Source of the DNA: Alviniconcha marisindica | Taxonomy: Eukaryota; Mollusca; Gastropoda; Provannidae | Direction of reading: 5' to 3' | Length of the DNA stretch: 64,000 bases | Assembly (NCBI GenBank): GCA_018857735.1 | Contig: JABMCL010001339.1 | Location: forward strand, 1 to 64,000 | In this document: positions 54,801 to 64,000 of the stretch, one piece after another | Position numbering within the stretch: position 1 is the first letter of the stretch | Layout of the letters: each line of letters begins with the position of its first letter | Made by a program: the position numbers and the translations under genes | The notes under the pieces: generated by a model | What the model saw: only the letters and a program-made list of their open reading frames with translations | The model's database searches: none | Told to the model about the DNA's origin: nothing

Positions 54801-55842
54801 CAGTACCTGGTATTTATATTTCACATTTTCTTCAAGATTATGCAATCAAAGCAGAGATAGATTTGGAGTTACTACCATTTTTCTTTGGAGGACCAAAATA
54901 AAAAGAATGCTTAGCTCAATTGGCAAGAGACCAACAACACAGATACAGGTCACTGCTGGTAAACCTGGGTGACCAGGTGGAGAGAGCTGTGCACAAGGTT
55001 AGACAGCTGCAATAGAAAACTGGCAAAGCTGTTACTGGACAAGGTTCCTGATACTTCTTTTTGGATTGATAGGAGTAGTCTACCAGGACCATACGTTTAA
55101 ATATTCTGCTAATATCTGTTTGCGTAACGTGTGTGTTTCTGGTGTGCCACTGGCTGGTAGTTTTCTCTTTTCTTTTTATTATTATTATTATTAGAAAATG
55201 GTGTTTGAAATATTTCCTGTAATAGCATCGGATCAATATGCTGAGAGAAAACTTTGTCACCCAACACCATGCACCTCAATTCATCGCTGAGCATGATTAG
55301 TAAATGGCTGCTGGCCTCATCCGCTGTTGTGAAGGTACACAGTGCACAACTGGGAGATTTATTCAAAGAAAGACATAAAATTATTCACACAACTATCAGT
55401 TAAAATCACCTGACAAATTATTAGGCCTGATCAGAATAGGTGCCTGAGACGAGGCCACTGTCAGTTGTTTGCAGGCTGAGACTACAAAAATGTGTGCAAA
55501 ACAACAAAATGTAGTGATGTAATACGCATTCCGTAAATAGCTGTACCATGTGTGGAGATCTCCATTCTATTTTTAGAACACTACAGTTAGTCTTGAATTG
55601 GCGTATTTCAAAAGGGCCAAAGCAGAAATTAATGCTACAGAAAAATCGTACATAAAACAGAAAAAAATCATGCAGAAAATCATTTTTTAGCCAAATCTGC
55701 ATGGGCCAGTCCCTTTAAATTGGTGTATTTCAAAAAGGCCAAAGCAGAAATTAATGCTACAGAATTTTTTTGGCCTAAAATGATGAAAAAAAATAAAGGC
55801 CCAATTGTTTTTTTACCAAACCTGTGTGGGCTAGTTTGTTTC
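51812..55842 (+). mobile_element. TTAA-flanked element B, split by element C
   Basis: The left end TTAA+AGGAACTCTCC is at 51,812. It runs collinear with A to 53,277 (lacking the 799-bp insert of A), is interrupted by C, and resumes at 55,719 with ATTGGTGTATTTC...GGCCAAAGCAGAAATTAATG. It ends near 55,842 in a diverged terminus (GTGTGGGCTAGTTTGTTTCA). Joined length would be about 1.6 kb. It is the older copy because C sits inside it. Confidence 0.8.
53278..55718 (+). mobile_element. TTAA-flanked element C, nested in B (2,433 bp body)
   Basis: TTAA at 53,278-53,281 and 55,715-55,718 flank the body AGGTAACCTCC...GGGCCAGTCCCT. B's sequence ...CAGTCAGTC before and ATTGGTGTATTTC after C join exactly as in C's own uninterrupted copy of that region (AGTCTTGAATTGGCGTATTT, 55,591-55,610). 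This shows insertion into a TTAA with its duplication. No recognised protein. Confidence 0.87.
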
Positions 55843-56131
55843 AGGCCAGCGTTATTAAATATACACACATTTTAAGAGGTTGTGCATTAAAACCACAAGT
55901 ATCATTCAGATAAGACAAACCAGCACACTATCTATTATATATACTAACAAATAAGTAACCTCTCTCCCTCATTTTCAGACAGAAATCACTTCTAACCCAA
56001 ATCCATGTAAGTAATGTTTTATTACTGTTCTAGTCCTGTTCAAATCAAGGCAGTTAAGGGATTGGGGTGCTCAATGCCATTACAGGTTCTGACCCATCTA
56101 TATCAGTATATATGTTAATTGATCCAATCAG
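55843..56131. other. Intron 3, 3' end: unassigned
   Basis: About 290 bp of unique sequence leading to the exon 4 acceptor. Nothing recognised. Confidence 0.5.
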
Positions 56132-56286
56132 GTGTTGGTGAGCAGAGTCAGTAAAGGGGTGGTGTACTGGCTGATGCAAATGCTTCGTGCTGGCGTGACG
56201 GTTGTGATGGTGTTCTTGTTGGGATACACGGGTTATTATGTCATAACTCAACATTCGCCTCTCTACTCTCTCTTCTTGTGCTACCC
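56132..56286 (+). CDS. TMEM39: TMEM39 coding exon 4
   Basis: Starts in phase 0 after acceptor CCAATCAG (56,131): VLVSRVSKGVVYWLMQMLRA, then a hydrophobic stretch (GVTVVMVFLLGYTGYYVI) and HSPLYSLFLCYP. It ends with two bases of a Pro codon before a consensus donor GTAAGT (56,287). It corresponds to the third membrane segment and the LFLGYP-like block of the family. Confidence 0.87.
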
Positions 56287-56812
56287 GTAAGTACTGGTTA
56301 TGCTTAGTGTGTTTGTCATTGTCATTGTGAATTTGTAGTAAATGATAATTTTATTTGAACAGTACTGTAAGAAAGAATGAAAGAGGTGGCAAAAAGCAGA
56401 ATATTTTTGCATAATTTGCATTGCTGCAATCCAGTCATGCTGGGATCATGGATAGTACTTGTTCATTGTCTTAGGGAAAGAACAGCAACATGGTCAACAG
56501 AAGGTTCTGGCTTTGATGACAAAGCTAGGCGTAAAAACGTTAAATGTACCTTGCATAATAGCCACACTCGTAATAACTTAATATTATAATAAGCAGGCAT
56601 ATTGGACAAAGTTTCATAATACAGATATCATATTAGACCTTTGAAAACATGATTTTCTTGATTATGTTGCTACACACATTGAACCACCCAAGCAAAGGTC
56701 CTAATTGTACAGGCTTCTGATAAGTTTTTTTTCAGTAGTGAAGATGAGGAACATATTCTTGGACACTATGCAAATACTTTTTGATTTTTTTTTTTTAACA
56801 ATGCTGTTGCAG
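56287..56812. other. Intron 4 (526 bp)
   Basis: The only short intron in view, from GTAAGT to a T-rich tract and TTGCAG. No repeats recognised. Confidence 0.8.
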
Positions 56813-57152
56813 ACTTGCTACCTACTTGATCCTCTTTGGCGTCACAGTCAAGCCACTGTACACACGCTTTCAGGCCTGGCCCCGGCCTGTTGCTGGTATA
56901 GAAAGGCACATCAAGCATCGAAGCAATATCCGAGATACAAACTCACAGAATGCAGCACCCTTAGCAGCATCCTTGGCTTTCAGTGCAGATAAGGACCCTG
57001 TCTTGTTTCACAGCTGTACCTTGACTCCAGATGTAGTTCGTGAGGAAGTGGATATGCTTAAGACAGATTTTAATGATCGCATGAAGCAAGTCCTCTTCAA
57101 CTCCATGCTGTCAGCATACTACATGGCCTTTGTACCACTCTGTTTTGCTCAG
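56813..57152 (+). CDS. TMEM39: TMEM39 coding exon 5
   Basis: Acceptor TGTTGCAG follows a T-rich tract; the first A completes the split Pro codon. It encodes LATYLILFGVTVKPLYTRF, a less conserved loop (KHRSNIRDTNSQNAAP), then the strongly conserved core: FHSCTLTPDVVREEVDMLKT and FNDRMKQVLFNSMLSAYYMA, then FVPLCFAQ. It ends at a codon border before donor GTGATG (57,153, weak). It covers the fourth and fifth membrane segments and the cytosolic loop between. The reading frame runs on past the donor into a GT/GA microsatellite, which is intron. Confidence 0.9.
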
Positions 57153-57260
57153 GTGATGATTTTGTTCTCTATCACTATATCTCACTTTCTGTTTTCCTGT
57201 GGCTGTCTTTTGTTTGTCTGGTTGTGCCACTGTAGATTAGGGTTTGTGAGGGTGATGGTG

Positions 57261-57261
57261 A

Positions 57262-57342
<81 letters not shown>
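57261..57342. repeat. (GT)n(GA)n compound microsatellite
   Basis: About 24 bases of GT passing into about 60 of GA, ~110 bp after the exon 5 donor. It is followed by purine-rich sequence to ~57,410. Confidence 0.95.
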
Positions 57343-57345
<3 letters not shown>

Positions 57346-58987
57346 GGAGGGAGGGAGTGTGAGAGGGGACATGGAGGACAGGGGATAGAGGGAGTGTAAA
57401 GGGAGTCAAGATGTTATATTATTGTGGTTATAATTTGTTTCAGTACCTTAAATATAGCAAATCTCCAAAGTGTTGCGCATTTTGTGTAGTTTAAAAAAGA
57501 AATATTTATATTTGTATTTTAAAATATCAGGACAGCTGTCTCTTCTTTGATTGTTCAAGAAGACAGTAGGTTTCATTTTCCCATTTTAAATGCTGGTGGT
57601 CTGAGTGTTTGCTTTTGTCACATTATGCTTTTTCCCCATCCAAAACCTTTCTTGAGACTGAAGAAAGCAATAAAAAAAGTTTTTTTCCCCTCTTAGAATG
57701 GTTTGTCCTGATATAAGCAACGTAGTTGACTGGGCATTAACAGTCACAATACTTGGCCTTGAATTATACAGCCCCTATGCTGTGATGTATGTGTATGATG
57801 TATCTATACAACTTGGGAGTCAAGCCTATGTATATATATATATAATTTGGGTCCTCAGAAATGCACAGTGTAGGGATCATGTATTGGATCTGGATTATAA
57901 ATGCAACATATCAAGGCACAAAAAGGTTCTGAATGAGTTGTGTAAGCTTTGGCTTTTATTGAAATTGTGCCTGATATTAATGAGTGTTGACCGTTTGATT
58001 ATAAATACTGTGTTTTGCCATGGAATAATGCACAGTGTTGACTGGGCATTAAATTGTGTTATTGTTTTATCTGTTGTAAAGGTTCTGCAGGTGGTTGATG
58101 GTTTTTTTGCTTTGGGCTACATATATACTCCATGTAGAAGTATACATGATGGTCCTTAAGTTACGTTTTTAATTTTAGTAATTAGTACAAGGATTTTTTA
58201 TCTCTACTCTTGGCTAAATTTACAACTTGTGGTATACTGTCCTCCATTTAGTTAGTTATAATTAGGGGACTTGCTTTCACCTCTTATTGTTCTCTTTCTA
58301 GGTTCACTAATTACTCTTGTTTACTTCTGCATGACATATTTAACCCAAACATTTTGCAATTGCTTTTCAGAGACAGGAGGAAGCAAGTTTGTGCAGCTAT
58401 ATTTTGCTGATTGCATGGTGCAAGAGAAAACACTAAATATATTTGTCTATTTATCTGTGCTTGAACAGAATGTTCAAAACAATTGTGAAGCATGCTGGGT
58501 AAGTGGTGACCAAAACTGTATTTCAAGTGTTGTTGGCCTTTTTTGTTTGTTTCTTTGTTGTTGTTATTCATTGCAGTTCAATTTTCAGAGAGCAGTTGAA
58601 ACCCATTAACTCGCACAAGAGACAAATTGTGATACTATTCATCCAAACATACATTTTGCAGTTCAGCAAGGAGAGAAACAAAGTTGACTCGGTGACTAGC
58701 ATGGTGCCAGTGTTCAGATTGAAAGACCAAAATGCACAAGAGTTTAAAATAAAATGTATTTGAGGACAAAGCAATGTGTACATTTTCTTGCCCTTTCCAA
58801 GCATAAACTCACAAAGAAACAGTGATTAACAAACAATACAAAAGCAAAACAAACCCTCACCCACCCCTCCAAAAACCTCAACAACAACAAACAAACAAAA
58901 CAAAACAAACAAAACAAAACAAACAAAATCAAAACATGAACAAACAAACAAAAAACTGCAAAATGACAACAAACAAAAACAAAAGAA

Positions 58988-58992
58988 ACACA

Positions 58993-59062
<70 letters not shown>
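58988..59062. repeat. (CA)n microsatellite
   Basis: CA run followed by CAACAACAA triplets. Confidence 0.95.
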
Positions 59063-59064
<2 letters not shown>

Positions 59065-59904
59065 ACAACAACAACAACAACAAAGAAGAAAAAAGAAACA
59101 CCCAACAACAACAAAAATGTCTGTGTAATGTTTGCTTGTTGCTTGAAAGGCAACATTCACTCCAGAAAGTATTTCTAGATATTTTGTTGTATTTCTTTGT
59201 GGCTGGTGCCAGTTTGTTGGCCACCAAAGTACATACAGAAAACTGTTTCAGATTTTTTTTGACACTGTAATAACATGTGATAACTCAAAATTTGCATGAT
59301 GCCAGTACTTGCTGAGCTTTACCAGTTCTAATCATTTTCTGTTACCCTGACTTTATTTTAAGATCATGATGGTATGGCACAGTTGAAACTGTTTATTAAA
59401 TGCATAGACTAGATCATACTGATAATGCTGTCTTTAATTGGGGTTGGTATTTTTTTTTTTTTAATATATATATCAGCTTATGATTTTGCATACAAATACA
59501 AATTGTCTAACTTGTGCCATATCATATTCTGGTAATTCAAGAAGAAAAAAAATATTGATTCCTCAGAACCTTCCTGTTGCATGACTAGTTTCTTCCTCTT
59601 TCTGGTTGCCATTGTTGAATCATAGTTTTTGACTAGAAACTGCAGCTTTTGTTGTTGTGGTTGTTTGTTTTTGTTATACCCCTCTCCTCCCACCCACCAG
59701 CCTTAATTTGTTGTTGTCCCTGACTACAAATATCAAGGTGGGGGTAGGGGTGGGGGGATCCTTGTAGAAAATATACATTAACTCTGACAAGGGACCATTT
59801 ACCTAATTGGGGAAAGTTAAGTTGTGCTTGGTCAAGAGTTGTCTGTCTTATTTACATCTTCCCATTTTACTCTGTCAAATCAATTTGGCTGAAAGTGGAA
59901 AAGT

Positions 59905-59905
<1 letters not shown>

Positions 59906-59980
<75 letters not shown>
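59906..59980. repeat. (CA)n microsatellite
   Basis: About 75 bases of pure CA. Confidence 0.95.
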
Positions 59981-59984
<4 letters not shown>

Positions 59985-60348
59985 AAATAGAGAAAGTGAG
60001 CAGTTTTTCACTCAGTTTTGCTTCCTGTTTGTTAAAAATATGTTTGAAAGTCACAAAAACATGATTGTGAGTGCTGCCATTTGTGCCCATTGGTAAAATG
60101 TGAACCAACATTTCTACACCACGGGGAGCTCAAAATTGAAGCAAAAAGTATTTTTGTTGTCTTAATAGTGATAGAACAACGAAGTGAAGCAAGCAGACAA
60201 GATTATTTGCATACATTTACAAGCCAACTTCTATCTTCCATTTAGTTATCCTAAACATACGCAAGTTGTTGAAGAATACATTTTGATAACAAGGGTGGTT
60301 ACAACTTGAATGGGTCTGTTGTTTTGGGGGCAGTAGGATCAAGTCACC

Positions 60349-61690
60349 ATCATCATAATAATAATGAAGTATTTATATATATAGAGCAAGAACCTCTAAC
60401 ACAAAAATAGAGTTTGGTGCACTGTACAGAATTCAAATATAAACTGCATCTACACTGATAATCCTCAAGCAGAAAACATCAATAAGAATGACTACAAACA
60501 ATTAAAATCACAAGAACATAAACAGCAAGACTAACATTACCTACACATACACATGAGTGTGCACACAAACACATGTGCATGCATGCATGCACATATGCAT
60601 GTGTGGCTGCATGCACTTATGCATGCACACACACATGCATGCACACACATGAACATACACACATGAACGCACACACACACACACACCCACACACACACTT
60701 TAAGTCAGTCAGCTGAAATAATTTAAGAACAAGAGACTTTGCTTGCAGTAGTAGCTAGGTTTTAGACAGATGGGTCTTCAGAGTAGTTTTAAATGCAGTT
60801 TAGACAGATGGGTCTTCAGAGTAGTTTTAAATGCAGTGGTTGACAGAATTTGACAAGAGGGAATTTCAGAGGGAAGGAGCAGCATAGGAAAGATAGCAAT
60901 TTCCAAATGTTTTGGTTGTAACTGTAAAATGTGTAGAGTTCTAGAGTCAGAGGAAGAGTGCAGCTGTCTGGATGGAGAATACACATAAAGAAGATCAGAC
61001 ATATAAACAAGGGCTGTGTTAGAGAACAATGGGTGATGAAAGATTTCATAACTTACTTGAAGCATGCTTGAATGGGCAGCCAGTGAAGAGATCTGAAGAG
61101 GAGTAAAACATAATCTCATTTATGATCTTTGCACAAGTCTTGTAGTTGAGTTTGGAACCTTTTGTAGCTTTTCAAGTTGATTTACCCATTTCACGCCTGC
61201 ATGGAGTGAGTTACAGTAGTCTAACCTGGAGAGGACAAAGGCAGATACAAGTGTTTTTGTAGAATCAACAGGAAGAAGATGTGAATTGAACTGATGTGGC
61301 AAAGTTCAGAGTAGGTTAATTGGCAAACATTTTTTATGTGCAGTTTTACGCTTATCTCATCTGTGATGTAAAATCCAAGATTTCTAGGAGAAGAAGAAAA
61401 TGGAGAAGGTTGTGGGTTTAGAGACTGGAATGGATTTGGATTTGGAAGAAGAGCGGAAGAGGAGAGCTTTTGTTTTATCATTGTTCAGTTTCAGTTTATT
61501 TTCCAGCATCCAGGTCTGGATGTCTGAGAAACAGGTTTCCAGAGAAGATATTGAATGTTCTGTGGAATGTTCTGTGAAGTTGACTGTTGAGAAGTATGCA
61601 GTGGTCAGTTGTGTGGAAGGTGGCTGAGAGATCCAAGAGCATAAGAAGTGAAACAGTGACAGAGTTCAGTGCAAGGAGGATGTCATGTGT
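60349..61690 (-). mobile_element. L2/CR1-like LINE fragment F4 (antisense, longest)
   Basis: On the minus strand: RT motif A in LLMLLDLSATFHTTDHCILL (~61,560-61,660; the catalytic Asp in the family's LDLSAAFDTVDH is LDLSATFHTTDH here, so only the first Asp of the pair remains), then FVLSRLDYCNSLHAG (~61,200), LEKLQKVPNSTTRLV and VYMSDLLYVYSPSRQLHSSS (~60,950). The left end at 60,349 is the ATT-repeat tail. It contains a 38-bp tandem duplication at 60,761-60,836 and alternating GCATGCAT/CA repeats at 60,550-60,700. Many stops. Confidence 0.78.
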
Positions 61691-62559
61691 TACTTTGAGA
61701 AGATTTATTTAATTTTATGACTTTGGTGTCAAATGAAAAACCAAATGGTCACCAGTCTGAAAATGGAAACAGTACTGGTCCTAGGGCATGTGACATAGGC
61801 CTACCTAATGTTTTTATGGGATTTATAGGTACATTGGCAAAAACCTATTCTTTGAATCTGTATAATTACAGCACAACTTGCTGCAACAGAATCATGTGGA
61901 ATTTGGCTTGTCTCTGGGAGAAAAAGAAGGAGAGGGAGGGGTCATCACCATTTATACCCGACTCCCCACCCCCCAGTAACAAAGTTAGGTTGAGGATGGC
62001 ATGTATGTGAGGATGGGGGGAGGGTGTGTGTGTGTAATATTGGAATGATTGTGTCCATCTGTCCAGCCGATATCTTCTTATAGTACTCTGTAGACGGCTT
62101 TCGTTAGTTTCAAAATCAAATCATAGCCAGTAACAGAAAGTGAACAGCACTACAGTTTGTCACAAGAAGTTATAATACTGAGGGTCTGTACATTTTGTGG
62201 GACTAGACATTGGCATTTACAGCACTTTCTTTTTAATCACAGACCCATGGTGATATGTCTTGTGTAACTGTAATGTATCAAATCAAGGAAGAAATCTTTG
62301 GAAGTAGTCATCTGAGTTTTTGCTCATCTGTTGTAAAGAGCTGTTTAACCCTTATGGACCTAAGCACCTTTCCAGTAGAGATATAAAAAATTAAAAAAAC
62401 TGTTTTATCCTTGATGTGGAAGAATAATTTGGCCCCACTATCTCATGATATAAAAATTTTTTAGTATTTGGTTACAAACCAAAATTCTTCAGTCACAGTT
62501 CATTGAGAAAGGTTTCAAGAAAGCCAAAAATTCTGAACAGAATGTGGTGTTACAGTTGT
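61691..62559. other. Unassigned intron 5 sequence
   Basis: No recognised similarity. Confidence 0.5.
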
Positions 62560-63500
62560 TTTTATTTACACTAGACAAACTTAGTATGGTGTTACATGAC
62601 CAGAGCCAGAGTGATGTGCAAAACTGATGGGTCACAGCTGTCACAGCTCATATAAAAATCATGACAGGTCACAGCTGTCACAGCTCATATAAAAATCATG
62701 ACTTTCTGAGTTTCTCTATTTTATTTGCTAAAAACAACAACAAAAAACACCAAGTTCGTTCCTACCTTCCTCCACTGTATCTTCTGGACTGCTGATTAGA
62801 TGGTATATTGCGACAATCTTTAAGGTCTTGTGGGCTGTTGTCTGCAAGGTTATAATCAAAATGCAGGTCCATGATTTTAGTGAATGTTTGCCCAGATGAT
62901 AACTTCTTAAATGCTAGACCTTTTGTAACCAAACATGTATTGTGTTGCATCATAGAAAGCCAAAGTATTGTGCAGAAGATTGTTGTGGTGTCTTTAAGGT
63001 CAAGTGACAGTGAGGGCTCATCTATCAAAGTATGACTGTTTCCAGAATATTTTTTGAGCTGATGATTTTTTCAATCACACTTGGTATGGCAATACATAAT
63101 TATAATTACTAGCCGTAGTGGTCTGTGAAAGGATTTGTTTGCAGAGTTTAAGTTCAGAGTCACAGCAAAGGTTCATTCATAGATTTTTTATTTAATTTAG
63201 TTGTAATCTTGACCTTGAACGCAGCAATCCAATCTTGTCACAAAACAATGATGATGATTATGTACCATCAGACTTAGTTTGACTGCAAGAGGGTCGGTCA
63301 GCAGTTCAGTAGATATGGTAGAAACAGTCCAAATGTGTTTTTATGACCCCTCACTGTGATTTTGACCATGAAGATAGCAAATCAGTCTTTATGAATGATA
63401 CTCTGGTTCAAAATGATGCATCACTGTGCAAAGTTTTGTTTCATGTTAGTAGTTCAGAAGAGTTTGAGAGGTTTGGAAGATATCATCTGGACAAAATGTG
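62560..63500 (+). repeat. Diverged ~150-bp monomers related to element G
   Basis: Recurrent phrases: AAACTTAGTATGGTGTTACA (62,577), GTGAATGTTTGCCCAGATGA (62,879), TAACCAAACATGTATTGTG (62,926), TTTAAGGTCAAGTGACAGTG (62,993) and CACACTTGGTATGGCAATAC (63,075). They resemble the monomers of 30,530-31,330 with substantial divergence. No termini found. The rest to 64,000 is unassigned. Confidence 0.5.
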
Positions 63501-64000
63501 GACAAATGGATAGATGGACAGATGGACACACAGACCCAGTCATTTCAATGTATGAATTACCCCTAACTTCATTTCAGGGGTCTAATGAGATATGGTAATA
63601 CTTTACTGTCCTTAAAAGGAAATTTGCTTTGAAACATACCATCAATGTAACCTGAATAAACAAAACTGTTCATGAAAACAAAAAGAAGAAGAAGAAAATG
63701 TTTAAACAAATTACAGTTATAGCTAAAACAAGTTAATAAGAACATCAGCACATGCATACACAAAGCTCAGTGATGTCCAGAAAAGAAAAGAAATTGTATG
63801 ACCCCTTAAAGCCCGATGGTGAAATGTATTTTTAGTGTTAAATGTGACTGTCTGAACTGTTATGGATAGATGCTACTGATCTTTTATAGTTTCTTAAGTA
63901 TTTAAAAAACAACAACAAAAAACTCACAAAAACACAATTCTTCTACAAAACAATAAAATGACACTTGATGTCTACAAAAGAAAAACATAAAATGTAATCA

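Larger units (their letters stand above)
26108..57152 (+). other. TMEM39: TMEM39 gene (visible part: five coding exons)
   Basis: Exons at 26,108-26,193, 37,946-38,159, 46,590-46,673, 56,132-56,286 and 56,813-57,152 join with compatible phases (2, 0, 0, 2, 0) into about 293 codons. They match the N-terminal ~60% of animal TMEM39A/B, proteins of roughly 490 residues. Family knowledge: multi-pass ER membrane proteins linked to ER-to-Golgi traffic (SAC1 export and autophagy in mammals, collagen secretion in worms). The remaining C-terminal exons lie beyond 64,000, as nothing resembling them was seen after 57,152. Orthology to A or B is not resolved; invertebrates generally have one gene. Confidence 0.88.
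57411..60348. other. Intron 5, first part: mostly unassigned
   Basis: AT-rich. TGATATAAGCAACGTAGTTG at 57,711 resembles the I/Jockey-group tail but is weak. CA runs at 58,988-59,062 and 59,906-59,980, and an A/C-rich stretch of CAAAA units at 58,880-58,985. No exon for the TMEM39 C-terminus seen. Confidence 0.5.

Noticed and set aside
57153..57362. Extension of TMEM39 exon 5 frame past 57,152
   Set aside because: The continuation becomes Arg-Glu repeats from a GT/GA microsatellite and loses similarity exactly at a GT donor.
58271..58609. 112-codon frame as a possible further TMEM39 exon or separate gene
   Set aside because: No resemblance to the TMEM39 C-terminal region and no family motif; composition is that of AT-rich intron.

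Overview
The window is eukaryotic. It has spliced host exons with GT-AG introns, long dinucleotide microsatellites, and many animal non-LTR retrotransposons (LINEs) and inverted-repeat DNA elements. Retroelement 3' tails ending in CTTACTTACTTA repeats suggest a lophotrochozoan, probably a marine gastropod mollusc; this taxonomic guess is an inference and no species marker is present. No bacterial genes, CRISPR arrays, tRNA or rRNA genes were recognised.

Layout. (1) Positions 1 to about 11.73 kb hold a head-to-tail array of 2,210-bp units. Each unit joins a ~197-bp LINE leader to the 3' half of the LINE's ORF2 (reverse transcriptase C-terminal half plus RNase H). The last unit runs on into the full LINE 3' UTR, to about 12.17 kb. 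(2) After CA microsatellites and a fragment of a TTAA-flanked element, the long parental-type LINE lies at 13.43-21.28 kb, with a gag-like ORF1 and an ORF2 of endonuclease, RT and RNase H. It is riddled with frameshifts in a zone that looks homopolymer-corrupted. (3) At 21.3-25.84 kb are DNA-transposon-like repeats, including a fold-back element. (4) From 26.1 kb to beyond the right edge lies one host gene on the + strand, a TMEM39 orthologue (multi-pass ER membrane protein). Five coding exons are visible at 26,108, 37,946, 46,590, 56,132 and 56,813. Their reading phases join cleanly; the C-terminal third lies past the window.

The TMEM39 introns (11.8, 8.4, 9.5 and 0.5 kb, plus a last one over 6.8 kb) are packed with layered insertions. 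These are four antisense L2/CR1-like LINE fragments, two sense I/Jockey-group LINE fragments, an antisense Ty3/gypsy gag remnant, a 2.2-kb inverted-repeat element (G2), a family of TTAA-targeting elements of about 1.6-2.4 kb, and an 878-bp element with perfect 22-bp inverted termini. Two nested insertions can be read base by base and show TTAA target duplication directly.

The most unusual feature is the array. Its units start exactly at a terminal motif (GGGTCATTCTCC...) that also begins the long LINE and forms the inverted termini of the unrelated-looking G elements. All units share inactivating deletions and are almost identical, so a dead, internally deleted LINE appears to have been amplified into a satellite-like array.
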